This document shows, piece by piece, positions 1 through 7,431 of a stretch of DNA of 17,409 nucleotides. Under the pieces are notes generated by a model. It was given only the letters and a program-made list of their open reading frames with translations, did not search any database and was not told the origin of the DNA. The translations under genes and the position numbers were made by a program. Source of the DNA: Anaerolineales bacterium UBA2232. Lineage in GTDB: Bacteria; Chloroflexota; Anaerolineae; UBA2200. Position 1 is the first letter of the stretch, and the number at the start of each line of letters is the position of its first letter. The stretch lies in assembly GCA_002348045.1 (NCBI GenBank), contig DDYO01000077.1, positions 5,267-22,675 on the forward strand, in the 5' to 3' direction.

Positions 1-308
1 CCAGCAATGGTGCCCGGGCAATAGCCCGAGATGGCAAAGCCCAGGCCAAAGATCAGCCCGCCCACGGCGTTCTTGCCCCACGAGCCCGACCGCGGGCTGA
101 GCTGGATCCAGCCCCGTCCCTGCATCCAGTAGATGCCGTACATGCCCACGACTACCGCCGAGAGCATGACCTTGAGCACCGTGAAATCCCGCAGCAGGAG
201 CTGGCCCAGGATCACGTCATAGTGGGTCACTCCGCTTTTTTGCAGCAGGAAGCCAAACACGACACCGAACACCAGGCCCCAGCCCAGATCCACCCGATTC
301 TTGTCCAT
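1..308 (-). CDS. YeeE/YedE family sulfur transporter, second half (partial)
   Basis: Inner-membrane protein of the YeeE/YedE (DUF395) family, whose characterised member TsuA imports thiosulfate. The ATG at 306-308 follows an AAGGGGAAG ribosome site, and only about 102 residues are present before the left edge of the window cuts the gene. It reads M-D-K-N-R-V-D-L-G-W and has hydrophobic segments. Near the cut it has the family-typical ISGYCPGT stretch, whose cysteine is the kind of conserved residue that relays thiosulfate in TsuA. It begins 12 nt after the stop of the preceding gene, which carries the other YeeE/YedE signature, so the transporter appears to be made as two half-size chains. 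Family call is firm; the exact substrate (thiosulfate or another sulfur species) is inferred from the neighbours. Confidence 0.85.
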   Translation of the reverse strand, partial: MDKNRVDLGWGLVFGVVFGFLLQKSGVTHYDVILGQLLLRDFTVLKVMLSAVVVGMYGIYWMQGRGWIQLSPRSGSWGKNAVGGLIFGLGFAISGYCPGTIA

Positions 309-320
309 CTTTGCTTCCCC

Positions 321-839
321 TTACCCTGCCAGAGCCACGAGGATCTGGGCCATGACGATGCCGCCGATAAAGAAACAGATCGCTGACACCCAACTGGCGA
401 TGGACAGCTGCATCGTCCCGCTGATGCCGTGCCCGCTGGTGCAGCCGTCCCCCCACCGGGCGCCAAAGCCCAGCAGAACGCCGCCGACCAGCCCCGCGAT
501 CACCCGCAGCGCCGCGTTCGGGCCAAACAGCACGGCCCACAGGGCTGGAACCCAGCGCAGCACCAGGTCGCCCGACAGCCAGGCCGCGGCCGCCGCGCCG
601 ATGATCATGCCCAGCACCAGCATCCACTGCCAGTCCACCAGCGGGACCACTTCCTTATAGTACGCCTTTTCGTTGACCTTCGGACCGCGAATAGCCCGCT
701 CGATCATGCCCGCCGTCCGGGCATAGGATGTGGAACAGCCGATGGGCTTCTTGGAAACGAACCAGGTGAGCCAGCTCAGCACTCCAATGCCAGCTCCCAC
801 CACATATGGCGACCAGCGTACCTCCGTCAACCAGTTCAT
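321..839 (-). CDS. YeeE/YedE family sulfur transporter, first half
   Basis: A 172-residue membrane protein of the YeeE/YedE family. The ATG at 837-839 was chosen because GGAGG lies eight bases upstream. An in-frame TTG at 857 would add six residues but lacks a site. Visible signatures are a hydrophobic N-terminal helix, the motif GCSTSYARTAG at about residues 35-45, and GDGCTSGHGISG near residues 130-145, the hallmark Cys-containing loop of this family, then a closing helix. Family members such as TsuA are about 350 residues and hold both Cys loops in one chain. Here the second loop (GYCPG) is in the next gene, so the two products probably pair in the membrane. It lies 36 nt behind the MBL-rhodanese gene in the same operon. 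Confidence 0.88.
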   Translation of the reverse strand: MNWLTEVRWSPYVVGAGIGVLSWLTWFVSKKPIGCSTSYARTAGMIERAIRGPKVNEKAYYKEVVPLVDWQWMLVLGMIIGAAAAAWLSGDLVLRWVPALWAVLFGPNAALRVIAGLVGGVLLGFGARWGDGCTSGHGISGTMQLSIASWVSAICFFIGGIVMAQILVALAG

Positions 840-875
840 GGCGTAATCCTCCTGCAAGTGGGATTGAAGCGTCGA

Positions 876-2309
876 TCAGACATAGGTCTCCAGGTAACGG
901 GAGTCCTCGGTGTCCAGGCAAATGTCCATCGAGCACGCTGCCGCGTGGCCTGCCGCGCTGTAGCCCGTCATTCCTCCCGCCACGTTGTGAACCGTGGCAA
1001 AGCCGCGCTGCTGAAGCATGCTGGCCGCCAGGCTGGAGCGATTGCCGGTGCTGCAAATTACGACAATCGGCTTCTTGCGATCCAGTTTGCGGTAGCGCGT
1101 TCGCAGGTCCGGTGCCGGGATGTTGACCGCCCCCTCGATGTGGTTGTCGGCAAACTCCAGGGGCGACCGTACGTCCAGGAGCAGGATCTCCGACGTTCCT
1201 GTGACCATCTCATGCAGGTCCTCGGCCGAGATCAGGTGCACGTCGACGATCTTGCGGCCGGTCGTCGTCCAGGCCACCATACCTCCCAGGAGACAGCCCA
1301 CGATGCGGTCCACGCCCACCCGTCGGGCCCACACATTGGCGGTCACCGCATCGTCATAGTTCTCCGCCACCAGCACGAAATCCTTGTCCGTCGGCAGCAC
1401 CCATCCCGCAAACGTTGGGAAATTGCCGCTGAGGTCCAAATGCCAGGCTCCGGGAATGTGCATCGCGGCAAAGGATGCGTAGCTGCGCACATCCACGATC
1501 TGGACACCGGGATCCCGCATCTTGTCCTCAAACTGGGCCGGCTTGAGCTCTTCCAGCACCGGTAACGAAGATACCAGCGCCGGGCCGTTCCGGTTGATTT
1601 CGCTGCAGCGGCCAAAATGATCTGGCGCAGGCGGCATGTCGGTGGTCAGCGAACGGATGAACTCGGCCTTGTCCATGATCTGCAGCGCAGAATTGTAACG
1701 CCGCTCATAGCCGATGGTGGACAGCCACTTGGCGCCCATGGCCCGGCCGCACAGGGACCCCGCGCCGTGGGCCGGATAGACCTCACAGTGGTCAGGCAAG
1801 GTGAGCAGCTTGTCATGCAGGCTGTGGTAGAGCTTGTCCGCCAGCTCGGTCGCCATGTCAGGGAACAGGTCGGGCCGCCCAACGTCGCCCACGAACATCG
1901 TGTCGCCCACAAACACGCCAATGGGACTGTCACCCCTGGAGAGGTCGCGCACCACATAGCTGACGTGCTCCGGAGTATGCCCGGGCGTCTCCCACACCAG
2001 CAGTTCCATGTCCTCCAGCTTGATCACGTCGGCCTCGGCCACAGGAACGTGGGGGAACGTGCACCCGGCGGACTCGGGCGCATAGATCGTGGCGCCGGTC
2101 TTTTCCGCCAGGTCCATATGACCCGAGATAAAGTCGGCGTGCAGGTGGGTCTCGATGATGTGGGTGATCACCAGGCCCAGCGACCGGGCCTCCCTGATGT
2201 AGCCGTCCACATCCCGCTGCGGGTCGACGACCGCACAGGTCTCTTTGCCCGCCAGGATATAGGAGCTGTGGGCGATCTTGCCGATGAAAAAGTGCTTGAG
2301 TAACACCAT
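876..2309 (-). CDS. MBL-fold persulfide dioxygenase-like protein with two rhodanese domains
   Basis: A 477-residue cytoplasmic protein. The N-terminal metallo-beta-lactamase domain (about 1-240) resembles ETHE1/persulfide dioxygenases that oxidise glutathione or protein persulfide to sulfite. It has THLHADF (H55, H57, D59), GHT (H111), VFVGDT (D136) and PAHG (H181). The second-metal histidine of the HxHxDH motif is Phe60, as in mononuclear-iron members of the group. Two rhodanese domains follow. The first (about 263-350) has no cysteine in its catalytic loop (VAENYDDA), so it is probably structural. The second has CSTGNRS with Cys419, a working sulfur-transfer loop. The ATG at 2307-2309 has AAGGAGG directly before it; a GTG at 2306 is an alternative. 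The reading frame stays open further upstream into the permease gene, which I reject. Its place between an anion permease and a YeeE transporter supports persulfide/thiosulfate metabolism. Confidence 0.9.
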   Translation of the reverse strand: MVLLKHFFIGKIAHSSYILAGKETCAVVDPQRDVDGYIREARSLGLVITHIIETHLHADFISGHMDLAEKTGATIYAPESAGCTFPHVPVAEADVIKLEDMELLVWETPGHTPEHVSYVVRDLSRGDSPIGVFVGDTMFVGDVGRPDLFPDMATELADKLYHSLHDKLLTLPDHCEVYPAHGAGSLCGRAMGAKWLSTIGYERRYNSALQIMDKAEFIRSLTTDMPPAPDHFGRCSEINRNGPALVSSLPVLEELKPAQFEDKMRDPGVQIVDVRSYASFAAMHIPGAWHLDLSGNFPTFAGWVLPTDKDFVLVAENYDDAVTANVWARRVGVDRIVGCLLGGMVAWTTTGRKIVDVHLISAEDLHEMVTGTSEILLLDVRSPLEFADNHIEGAVNIPAPDLRTRYRKLDRKKPIVVICSTGNRSSLAASMLQQRGFATVHNVAGGMTGYSAAGHAAACSMDICLDTEDSRYLETYV

Positions 2310-2368
2310 GTCCTCCTTCACAATTTGGTAATCGGTAAATGGGGCCTGGCAACAGCCGGCCCGTTGTA

Positions 2369-4159
2369 TTACAGGTAGAACAGGTAGAACATCACTACGA
2401 CCACCACCAGGAAGATGGCCGTGAGACCACTCCCCGCTCGCAAATAGTCCACGTTGCGATATCCGCCCCGGGTCTTGAGCAGGGCGTTTACCTGGTGCGT
2501 CGGCAGGATAAACGAGTTGGCCGCCCCTATGGCCACCATCAGCGCCAGGGGGCGTGGATCGTGCCCGCCCAGTCGGGCCATGCTGAGGACCATCGGCGCC
2601 AGAATGACCGTCCCGGCCACGTTGCCCAGCAGCAATGAAGCGGCTGCCGAGGCAAGAGCCACGGCCAGGAGCAACGCCAACGGGTGACTTCCCTGCATCA
2701 TCCGCATCGCCGGCCCCGCCAGGGCCGCCGCGGCTCCCGTCTTTTGCATCGCAAGGCCCAGTGGGATCAATCCCGCCAGGAAGAAAACCACCTGCCACTC
2801 GATGGCCTGATAGGCTTCCTCCATGTTGAGTACCTTGACCAGCACCATCGCCATGGCACCGGTGAGGAATGCCGTGGACGCGGCGAAACCGCTGAAGCCC
2901 AACACGATGGCCAGCCCGAAGCACAGGGCGGCTGCCCGCGTCTTGGATTCGTCCTTGGCTTCGGACTCGGTGGGCGTAATCAGCACAAACTCGGTGCCCG
3001 AGCCAAGGTCGCGGATGCGGTCCCAGAGGCCATGGACGATGAGGGTGTCGCCTGCCGCGATGGGCACGTCGGAAAAGTCGCCCCGCACCACTTCGCCCTT
3101 GTGGTGCAGCATCACTGGCTCCACGCCATGCCGCTTGCGCAGGGAATACTGGCGGATGGTCTCCCCCACCAGGCTGGAGCGCGGTGGAACGATGACCTCG
3201 GCAAACCCCGCCCTCCTGGGATCGTTGAGGGTTTCGAACTGCCCCGGCCGCTGGCGCAGCAGCAGGCCGAACTCGGTCGCAAACTCCCGAATGTGGCGTT
3301 CCTCCCCCAACAGGGCCACATCTTGCCGCGCCTCGAACCTGGTTTCCCGCCAGGGGGCATACTGCGTGGCCTCATCCCTGGAGATGCCCAGCAGGTTCAG
3401 CTGATACTGGTCCCAGATGTGAGCCTCTTCCGGGGTCTTGCCCACCAGCGTACTGGCGACCGGAATGCGGTAATGGGAGATCGAAAAGGGCAGTTGCCAG
3501 GCATCGATGAGCTCTTGCTGCGTACCCCGGAGGGGCGCCGCCTCGTCGCGGCGCGGCAGGATTCTGCTGCCCAACCGGTAAAAGTACGCGATGCCCACCA
3601 CCAGGAGCACCAGGCCCACCGGCGCGACGCTGAACAGACCGTAGGGTTGCAGGCCCGTTCCGGCGATAAGGTCGTTGATGAGGATCAGCGGGCCTGAACC
3701 CACCATCGTGAGGGTCCCGCCCATGATGGCGGCGAACCCGATAGGCATGATCAGTTGCGACAGGGGGATTTTCTGGCGGCGCGAGAGGTTCACCAATGCC
3801 GGAAGGAACAGGACCACCGCCCCCACGTTCTGGATTAGGGCGGACAACAAGCCGACCGCCGCCGAGGCCAAGGCCACCACACGGGATGGCTGCGGCCCGG
3901 CCCGCTTCACGATCCACTGGGCAAAGCGGTCCATCATGCCCGTCTTGGTTATCCCTCGCCCCAGGATCATCACTGCCACCATGGCGATGACCGCATTGCT
4001 GGAAAAACCCGACAGGGCCTCCGTCGGGTCCAAGATTCTGGTCCACGTGAGCGCCAGCAAGCACAGGATGGCCACGATGTCCATGCGCACAACATCCAGG
4101 ACCAGCAAGACCACAGTGGCGCCTAGGATTGTGAGGACGATGATGATACTGCTACTCAT
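2369..4159 (-). CDS. SLC13/DASS-type anion permease with TrkA-C domains
   Basis: A 596-residue inner-membrane transporter with the architecture of the SLC13-like/ArsB-superfamily permeases often annotated as sulfate or citrate carriers. There are about five N-terminal helices, then a soluble middle part (roughly 210-410) containing two RCK_C/TrkA-C-like modules (VGKTPEEAHIWDQ and VGETIRQYSLRKRHG), then a second membrane bundle. Family-type motifs are GFSSNAVIAM in the first half and GAANSFILPTHQVNALL in the second. ATG 4157-4159 follows AAGGAGACC. It is the first gene of the sulfur operon, preceded by a sigma-70 promoter and an 84-nt structured leader. The downstream partners point to sulfate, sulfite or another sulfur oxyanion as substrate, but that is inference; the family also carries dicarboxylates. 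Confidence 0.9.
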   Translation of the reverse strand: MSSSIIIVLTILGATVVLLVLDVVRMDIVAILCLLALTWTRILDPTEALSGFSSNAVIAMVAVMILGRGITKTGMMDRFAQWIVKRAGPQPSRVVALASAAVGLLSALIQNVGAVVLFLPALVNLSRRQKIPLSQLIMPIGFAAIMGGTLTMVGSGPLILINDLIAGTGLQPYGLFSVAPVGLVLLVVGIAYFYRLGSRILPRRDEAAPLRGTQQELIDAWQLPFSISHYRIPVASTLVGKTPEEAHIWDQYQLNLLGISRDEATQYAPWRETRFEARQDVALLGEERHIREFATEFGLLLRQRPGQFETLNDPRRAGFAEVIVPPRSSLVGETIRQYSLRKRHGVEPVMLHHKGEVVRGDFSDVPIAAGDTLIVHGLWDRIRDLGSGTEFVLITPTESEAKDESKTRAAALCFGLAIVLGFSGFAASTAFLTGAMAMVLVKVLNMEEAYQAIEWQVVFFLAGLIPLGLAMQKTGAAAALAGPAMRMMQGSHPLALLLAVALASAAASLLLGNVAGTVILAPMVLSMARLGGHDPRPLALMVAIGAANSFILPTHQVNALLKTRGGYRNVDYLRAGSGLTAIFLVVVVVMFYLFYL

Positions 4160-4163
4160 GGTC

Positions 4164-4234
4164 TCCTTATCGAAAGGATCAGGGAGCCTCACCGAGCGGG
4201 CCACGCCGCTGTGGCCCCGTTTTCCCAAAGGCTC
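4164..4234 (-). promoter_or_regulatory. Structured 5' leader of the sulfur operon
   Basis: Between the predicted start of transcription (about 4243) and the permease ATG the transcript can fold into a two-tier hairpin: outer stem AGGCTC/GAGCCT (4184-4189 with 4229-4234), an internal loop, and a perfect inner stem GGGCCAC/GTGGCCC (4198-4204 with 4211-4217) with a six-base loop. A second short hairpin, TCCTT-ATCGA-AAGGA at 4164-4178, would pair with part of the ribosome site. I could not match this to a riboswitch class I know. Folding was done by eye only. Confidence 0.4.
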
Positions 4235-4249
4235 TTCCCCCTTGAGCCC

Positions 4250-4278
4250 ATTTTACCGATAATGTATGAGTGAGTCAA
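4250..4278 (-). promoter_or_regulatory. Sigma-70 promoter of the sulfur operon
   Basis: On the minus strand TTGACT (4273-4278) is followed after exactly 17 bp by TAAAAT (4250-4255). This matches the sigma-70 consensus well and points into the permease, MBL-rhodanese and YeeE genes. Transcription should start near 4243. The -35 box sits inside a 15-bp interrupted palindrome, AGTGA-TTGAC-TCACT. Confidence 0.75.
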
Positions 4279-4313
4279 TCACTTTTGCGTCCGCTGTGCC
4301 GGCCAGTGATTGA
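4275..4313. repeat. Perfect 9-bp inverted repeat over the sulfur operon promoter (candidate operator)
   Basis: TCAATCACT at 4275-4283 and AGTGATTGA at 4305-4313 are exact reverse complements, with centres 30 bp apart, about three helical turns. The inner copy overlaps the -35 box of the promoter, and the outer copy lies just upstream. That geometry fits a repressor or activator binding two sites on one face of the DNA. No regulator gene is adjacent; the ArsR-family gene at 9770 has a different operator. Confidence 0.5.
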
Positions 4314-4329
4314 ATAAACCCTCAATCGT

Positions 4330-5625
4330 CTAGATGCCAATCGCCTCCGGCCAGGGCTGGCGCCGCGCCGCCGTCCACAGGGTGTTCACATAGCTGAGCG
4401 CCAGATGGTTCTGGGCCAGGTGGAGCCAGAACGCGCCCGGCTCGGTCAGTTCGAGGACATCACCTCTGCGTACCGCAAGCCCAGCCCACTCGGCCGCCCT
4501 CAGCCAGAAGCGCGCTTTGGCCGCGTCGGGACCCAGGTTGGCCTTCAGGCCATCCAGTGGAATGCGGGTGTCGTAGAACCGCCAGTAAAGCCACCACCAA
4601 CCCGCCATCTGACCCCGGTAAGCCATGCGCAAGGCCACCGCCTGATTGCCCCGGCTGACGGCGTCCATCCAGGCCCTCAGGTCAAACGTGTTCAGGACAA
4701 AGCCGTCGGGCAGGTCTGAGCCTGCCCCGGGGCCGATGCCGATGTAGCCGTCCCGGGTCACCGAGGAATAGCGGGGGGCGCCGCCCCGCACAAAACCCCA
4801 CACCGACACCCGCTGAAAGCCGTGCTCGGCGCACCACGAGTGGATGGCCCGGTACTGCGCCCGCCGGACCCGCAGGTTAGGCATGCGCACCGCCGCCAGT
4901 CGCAGGTACTCCCCCACCGAGGTGTATGGGAAGGTGAACAGGGGATAGGTGGTGATCTGGTTGGCCCCCAGCTCCGCAACCCGCTCCAAATCAGCGATGA
5001 CATCGCTGGTCCCCTGGCCCGGCAGGGCAAACATGAGGTCAGCATTGACCGACGCAAAGCCACCCTCGGCCAACAAGTCCAGGGCACGCTCGGCCCCTCC
5101 AGGCGAGTAGCCCCGGCCCAGAGTCGCCAAGTGTTGGCTGTCGAACGACTGGACTCCCAGGGACACCAGGGCGACGCCGGCGCCGCGCAAGCGCTGCACA
5201 AGTGCTCGGTCCACCTCTGCAGGGTTCGTTTCGATGCAGACGTCGCCCGTCAAGTGGAAGCGCTGGCGCACCCGCTCGATCACCTTTGCGACTGCCCCCA
5301 GGGCCAGGGTCGGCGTTCCGCCGCCGATGTACACGCTGGTGATTTCGGCCGGCCCGACCCGATCCGCCCACCCATCCACCTCCGCCACTGCGGCGCGGGC
5401 ATAGGGTTCGACCCGGGCCTCGTCGTACGGCACCTTGGTGTAGGGGCAGTATGGACAGGCGTTGCGGCAAAACGGGACGTGCAGGTAGAGAGAGGTGCGC
5501 GCCACGGCCGGCGGCGTCCAACTCGGTGGGGGCGGCTCAAAGGCCCAGCGCTGTTGAGGCCCCACGAGATAGCGCCGTGCCGCCCTTGTCGCAACGCTCA
5601 CCAAACCGCGGCCGGGTGAGTTCAC
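4330..5625 (-). CDS. HemW/HemN-like radical SAM protein
   Basis: A 431-residue radical-SAM enzyme of the coproporphyrinogen-oxidase-like group (HemN/HemW/class C methylase architecture). The 4Fe-4S site is CRNACPYC (C53, C57, C60), and GGGTPT at 101-106 is the SAM-binding strand. SLGVQSFDSQHLATLGRGY, and NADLMFALPGQ further on, are typical of the HemN-like barrel. A C-terminal HemN-type part follows. A Pro-rich N-terminal extension of about 40 residues precedes the barrel. The start is GTG 5623-5625, overlapping the stop of the radical-SAM gene before it in a GTGA junction, so the two are translationally coupled. The sequence CPYCPYTKV differs from the CYFCGC pattern of true HemN, so I do not call it coproporphyrinogen dehydrogenase. 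A heme chaperone or a radical methyl/ring-modifying role is open. Confidence 0.85.
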   Translation of the reverse strand: MNSPGRGLVSVATRAARRYLVGPQQRWAFEPPPPSWTPPAVARTSLYLHVPFCRNACPYCPYTKVPYDEARVEPYARAAVAEVDGWADRVGPAEITSVYIGGGTPTLALGAVAKVIERVRQRFHLTGDVCIETNPAEVDRALVQRLRGAGVALVSLGVQSFDSQHLATLGRGYSPGGAERALDLLAEGGFASVNADLMFALPGQGTSDVIADLERVAELGANQITTYPLFTFPYTSVGEYLRLAAVRMPNLRVRRAQYRAIHSWCAEHGFQRVSVWGFVRGGAPRYSSVTRDGYIGIGPGAGSDLPDGFVLNTFDLRAWMDAVSRGNQAVALRMAYRGQMAGWWWLYWRFYDTRIPLDGLKANLGPDAAKARFWLRAAEWAGLAVRRGDVLELTEPGAFWLHLAQNHLALSYVNTLWTAARRQPWPEAIGI

Positions 5626-6554
5626 CAGTACCTCATCATGGCCAGCACAGCGCTCGGCCGCAGGCGCTGAAATTCGGTGATCTCGGTGCAGGCGGCATAT
5701 CCGCAGTCCTCACAGGTCCCGTCGCTGGCCCGACAACAGGCCGACTCGCCGTCCACATCCACTACCGACGCGACCGGCAGCCGCCGGGGCCAATTTCCTG
5801 AGCGCAAGGCACGCAGGCCGGCCCGTGAGTTTAGCACTGGCAATCCTATGCCGATGCAGTCCAGGAGCCGGTCAATGATGGGCGCACGCTCCTCCGCATC
5901 CAGGTACAGCTCATCGCGGCCATAGTACGGCGTGTGAAAGTAGAACATGACGCCGGTGACCGGGAAGCGCGCATTCTGCACCCACTGCAGGAAAGGCTCG
6001 ATGCCGTCTCTGGTGTTGCGGTCAATCACATAAATCACCGCCACCTTTGGGTGCCTTCCGTGCCGAACAGCAAGTTCCACCTCAGAAAAGTGGTCTCCGC
6101 GGCGCCTCTCGAACGTCCCGGCCAGTCCATCCATGCTGACCCACACCAGGTCCGCCGACGTGTCCAGGCCTAATGTGCCGTTGGTGTACACGTGCACGTG
6201 AAAGAAACCGATCCGCCTGGCCTCCAGGATCACATCTTCAAGCACACGATCGCCATCGCGCCACAGCATGGGCTCGCCGCCACTAAAGTACGCCTCGCGG
6301 AACCCGCGGTTCCAGGCATCCTGCAGGCAGGCCGTCACCTGGTCCCACGTCATGTCAGGTCGGCCGGTGTTCGCAACCTTGCACCCTCGGCATGTCAGGT
6401 TGCAGCGGTCCGTAAGCGCGATTCCGTAGATCAGGGGCTCGGGGCGTCGCAACACAAGAAAGCGCCATGCATATGGCACATAGAAGCGCAGCCTGCGCCA
6501 CACGCCCGGTTCTCGAGCAGCGTTCGGCACTTCTCGGCCAGCAGCGGTTTGCAC
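5622..6554 (-). CDS. Radical SAM protein with C-terminal Cys cluster
   Basis: About 310 residues. The radical-SAM cluster motif is CNLTCRGC (C51, C55, C58), and FSGGEP near residue 90 is the GGE SAM-binding motif. The C-terminal end holds CC, C, C and C at about 273, 274, 281, 284 and 289 (segment CEDCGYAAC), which could bind an auxiliary Fe-S cluster in the manner of SPASM or twitch domains. The start is uncertain. I use GTG 6552-6554, which begins six bases after the Fpg-like stop; its ribosome site is weak, and later GTG codons are possible. The frame stays open back into the Fpg-like gene, which I reject as coding. It is coupled by a GTGA overlap to the HemW-like gene, suggesting that they act on one substrate. 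I cannot name the reaction. Confidence 0.82.
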   Translation of the reverse strand: MQTAAGREVPNAAREPGVWRRLRFYVPYAWRFLVLRRPEPLIYGIALTDRCNLTCRGCKVANTGRPDMTWDQVTACLQDAWNRGFREAYFSGGEPMLWRDGDRVLEDVILEARRIGFFHVHVYTNGTLGLDTSADLVWVSMDGLAGTFERRRGDHFSEVELAVRHGRHPKVAVIYVIDRNTRDGIEPFLQWVQNARFPVTGVMFYFHTPYYGRDELYLDAEERAPIIDRLLDCIGIGLPVLNSRAGLRALRSGNWPRRLPVASVVDVDGESACCRASDGTCEDCGYAACTEITEFQRLRPSAVLAMMRYW

Positions 6555-6559
6555 CTTGG

Positions 6560-7396
6560 CTAGGGCTCCGGCTGACAGCCCGGGCAGACATAGCACGACC
6601 CGCCCAGGTACTGCAGCTTTAGCACCATCTGTCCGCAGACCGGACATGGCCTGGCCACCGCGTTGCGGTCCATGATCCTTTGGTACCCGCCCGGGCGGCC
6701 AAACAAGTCGACCTCATCGTAACGCCCTCCCAGCTCCGTTACGCTGGCTACCGTATCGATGATACACCGGTAGAGGTGGTCGCATTCCTCGGCATCCAGG
6801 CTTGCGAGAGGCCTGCGGGGATGTAACCGCGCACTGAACATGATATCCTGGGCGATGGCATTGCCCAGACCCGGAATCAACTGGTCCTGGGTGAGCAGCC
6901 CCTTTACGCTGCGCTTCTCGCCGTGGATCAGATCATCCACCAGTGAGGAAAAATAGTCGGATGTGAACGTGGGATCTCCCGGAACCGGGCGCATGTCGCG
7001 GATATACTGCCGCCCTTCCTCCTGACCCTTCTCGTAGAGCTCCATAGCGCCCCACATCTGCGTCATCAAGCTGAGGGCCGAGCCGTCGTCAAAGCTCATC
7101 AGGAGGTGGTACTTGGCCGGCGCCTGACCAAAGCGCTGGTGGTACAGCATCTTGCCACCGAGCTCACCCAGCACCAGTACATAGCCCGGCTCCAGCGATA
7201 CCAGCAGCCACCGACCCCTGGCGCGCGCTTCTCCCACCACTTTTCCCGGTACGATCGCCGCGAATTCTTCGTGGGTGCGGTTGTACCACACGAACTTGTG
7301 GGGCGAATTGCCCAAGCTCCCCGAGACAATCACTTTGCCCTCCAGGGTCTCGTTCATCTGTCGGGCCAGGGTGAGGACTTCTGGCAGCTCAAACAT
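6560..7396 (-). CDS. Fpg/Nei family protein lacking the N-terminal catalytic proline
   Basis: A 278-residue homologue of formamidopyrimidine-DNA glycosylase / endonuclease VIII. The N-terminus reads MFELPEV where active Fpg reads MPELPEV: the nucleophilic proline is Phe2, while the general-acid Glu3 is kept. The Lys57-equivalent region reads ARGRWLLV (Arg62). The C-terminal zinc finger is complete (C251, C254, C271, C274, CPVCG and CYVCPGCQ), but the conserved GR of the finger loop is GG. QLIPGLGNAIAQDIMF matches the helix-two-turn-helix of the family. GGAGGAGGT five bases before the ATG fixes the start, so the Phe is not a mis-called start. Such MxELPEA-type proteins form a recognisable side branch of the family. 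DNA binding is likely, while classical beta-lyase chemistry is doubtful. It is third in the five-gene group. Confidence 0.88.
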   Translation of the reverse strand: MFELPEVLTLARQMNETLEGKVIVSGSLGNSPHKFVWYNRTHEEFAAIVPGKVVGEARARGRWLLVSLEPGYVLVLGELGGKMLYHQRFGQAPAKYHLLMSFDDGSALSLMTQMWGAMELYEKGQEEGRQYIRDMRPVPGDPTFTSDYFSSLVDDLIHGEKRSVKGLLTQDQLIPGLGNAIAQDIMFSARLHPRRPLASLDAEECDHLYRCIIDTVASVTELGGRYDEVDLFGRPGGYQRIMDRNAVARPCPVCGQMVLKLQYLGGSCYVCPGCQPEP

Positions 7397-7431
7397 GGGG
7401 TACCTCCTCCGGTAAGCTATCCTTAGCCGCC

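Noticed and set aside
429..1565. Long plus-strand open frame over the YeeE and MBL-rhodanese genes
   Set aside because: It is antisense to genes with clear family motifs, has a low-complexity Arg/Gln/His-rich translation, and has no ribosome site.
2310..2924. Upstream extension of the MBL-rhodanese frame into the permease gene
   Set aside because: The extension is Gly-rich, overlaps the permease in another frame, and a ribosome site lies directly before the family-typical start at 2309.
2684..3697. Plus-strand open frame of over 300 codons opposite the anion permease
   Set aside because: The sense strand encodes a recognisable membrane protein; the antisense translation has no domain and reflects high GC content.
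4164..4234. Assignment of the leader to a known riboswitch (SAM, cobalamin, Moco, TPP, fluoride)
   Set aside because: None of the core consensus segments of these classes could be found, so it is listed only as an unclassified structured leader.
4330..5625. Calling the HemN-like protein oxygen-independent coproporphyrinogen oxidase
   Set aside because: The Cys motif is CRNACPYCPY without the extra Cys of true HemN, and no heme biosynthesis gene is nearby.
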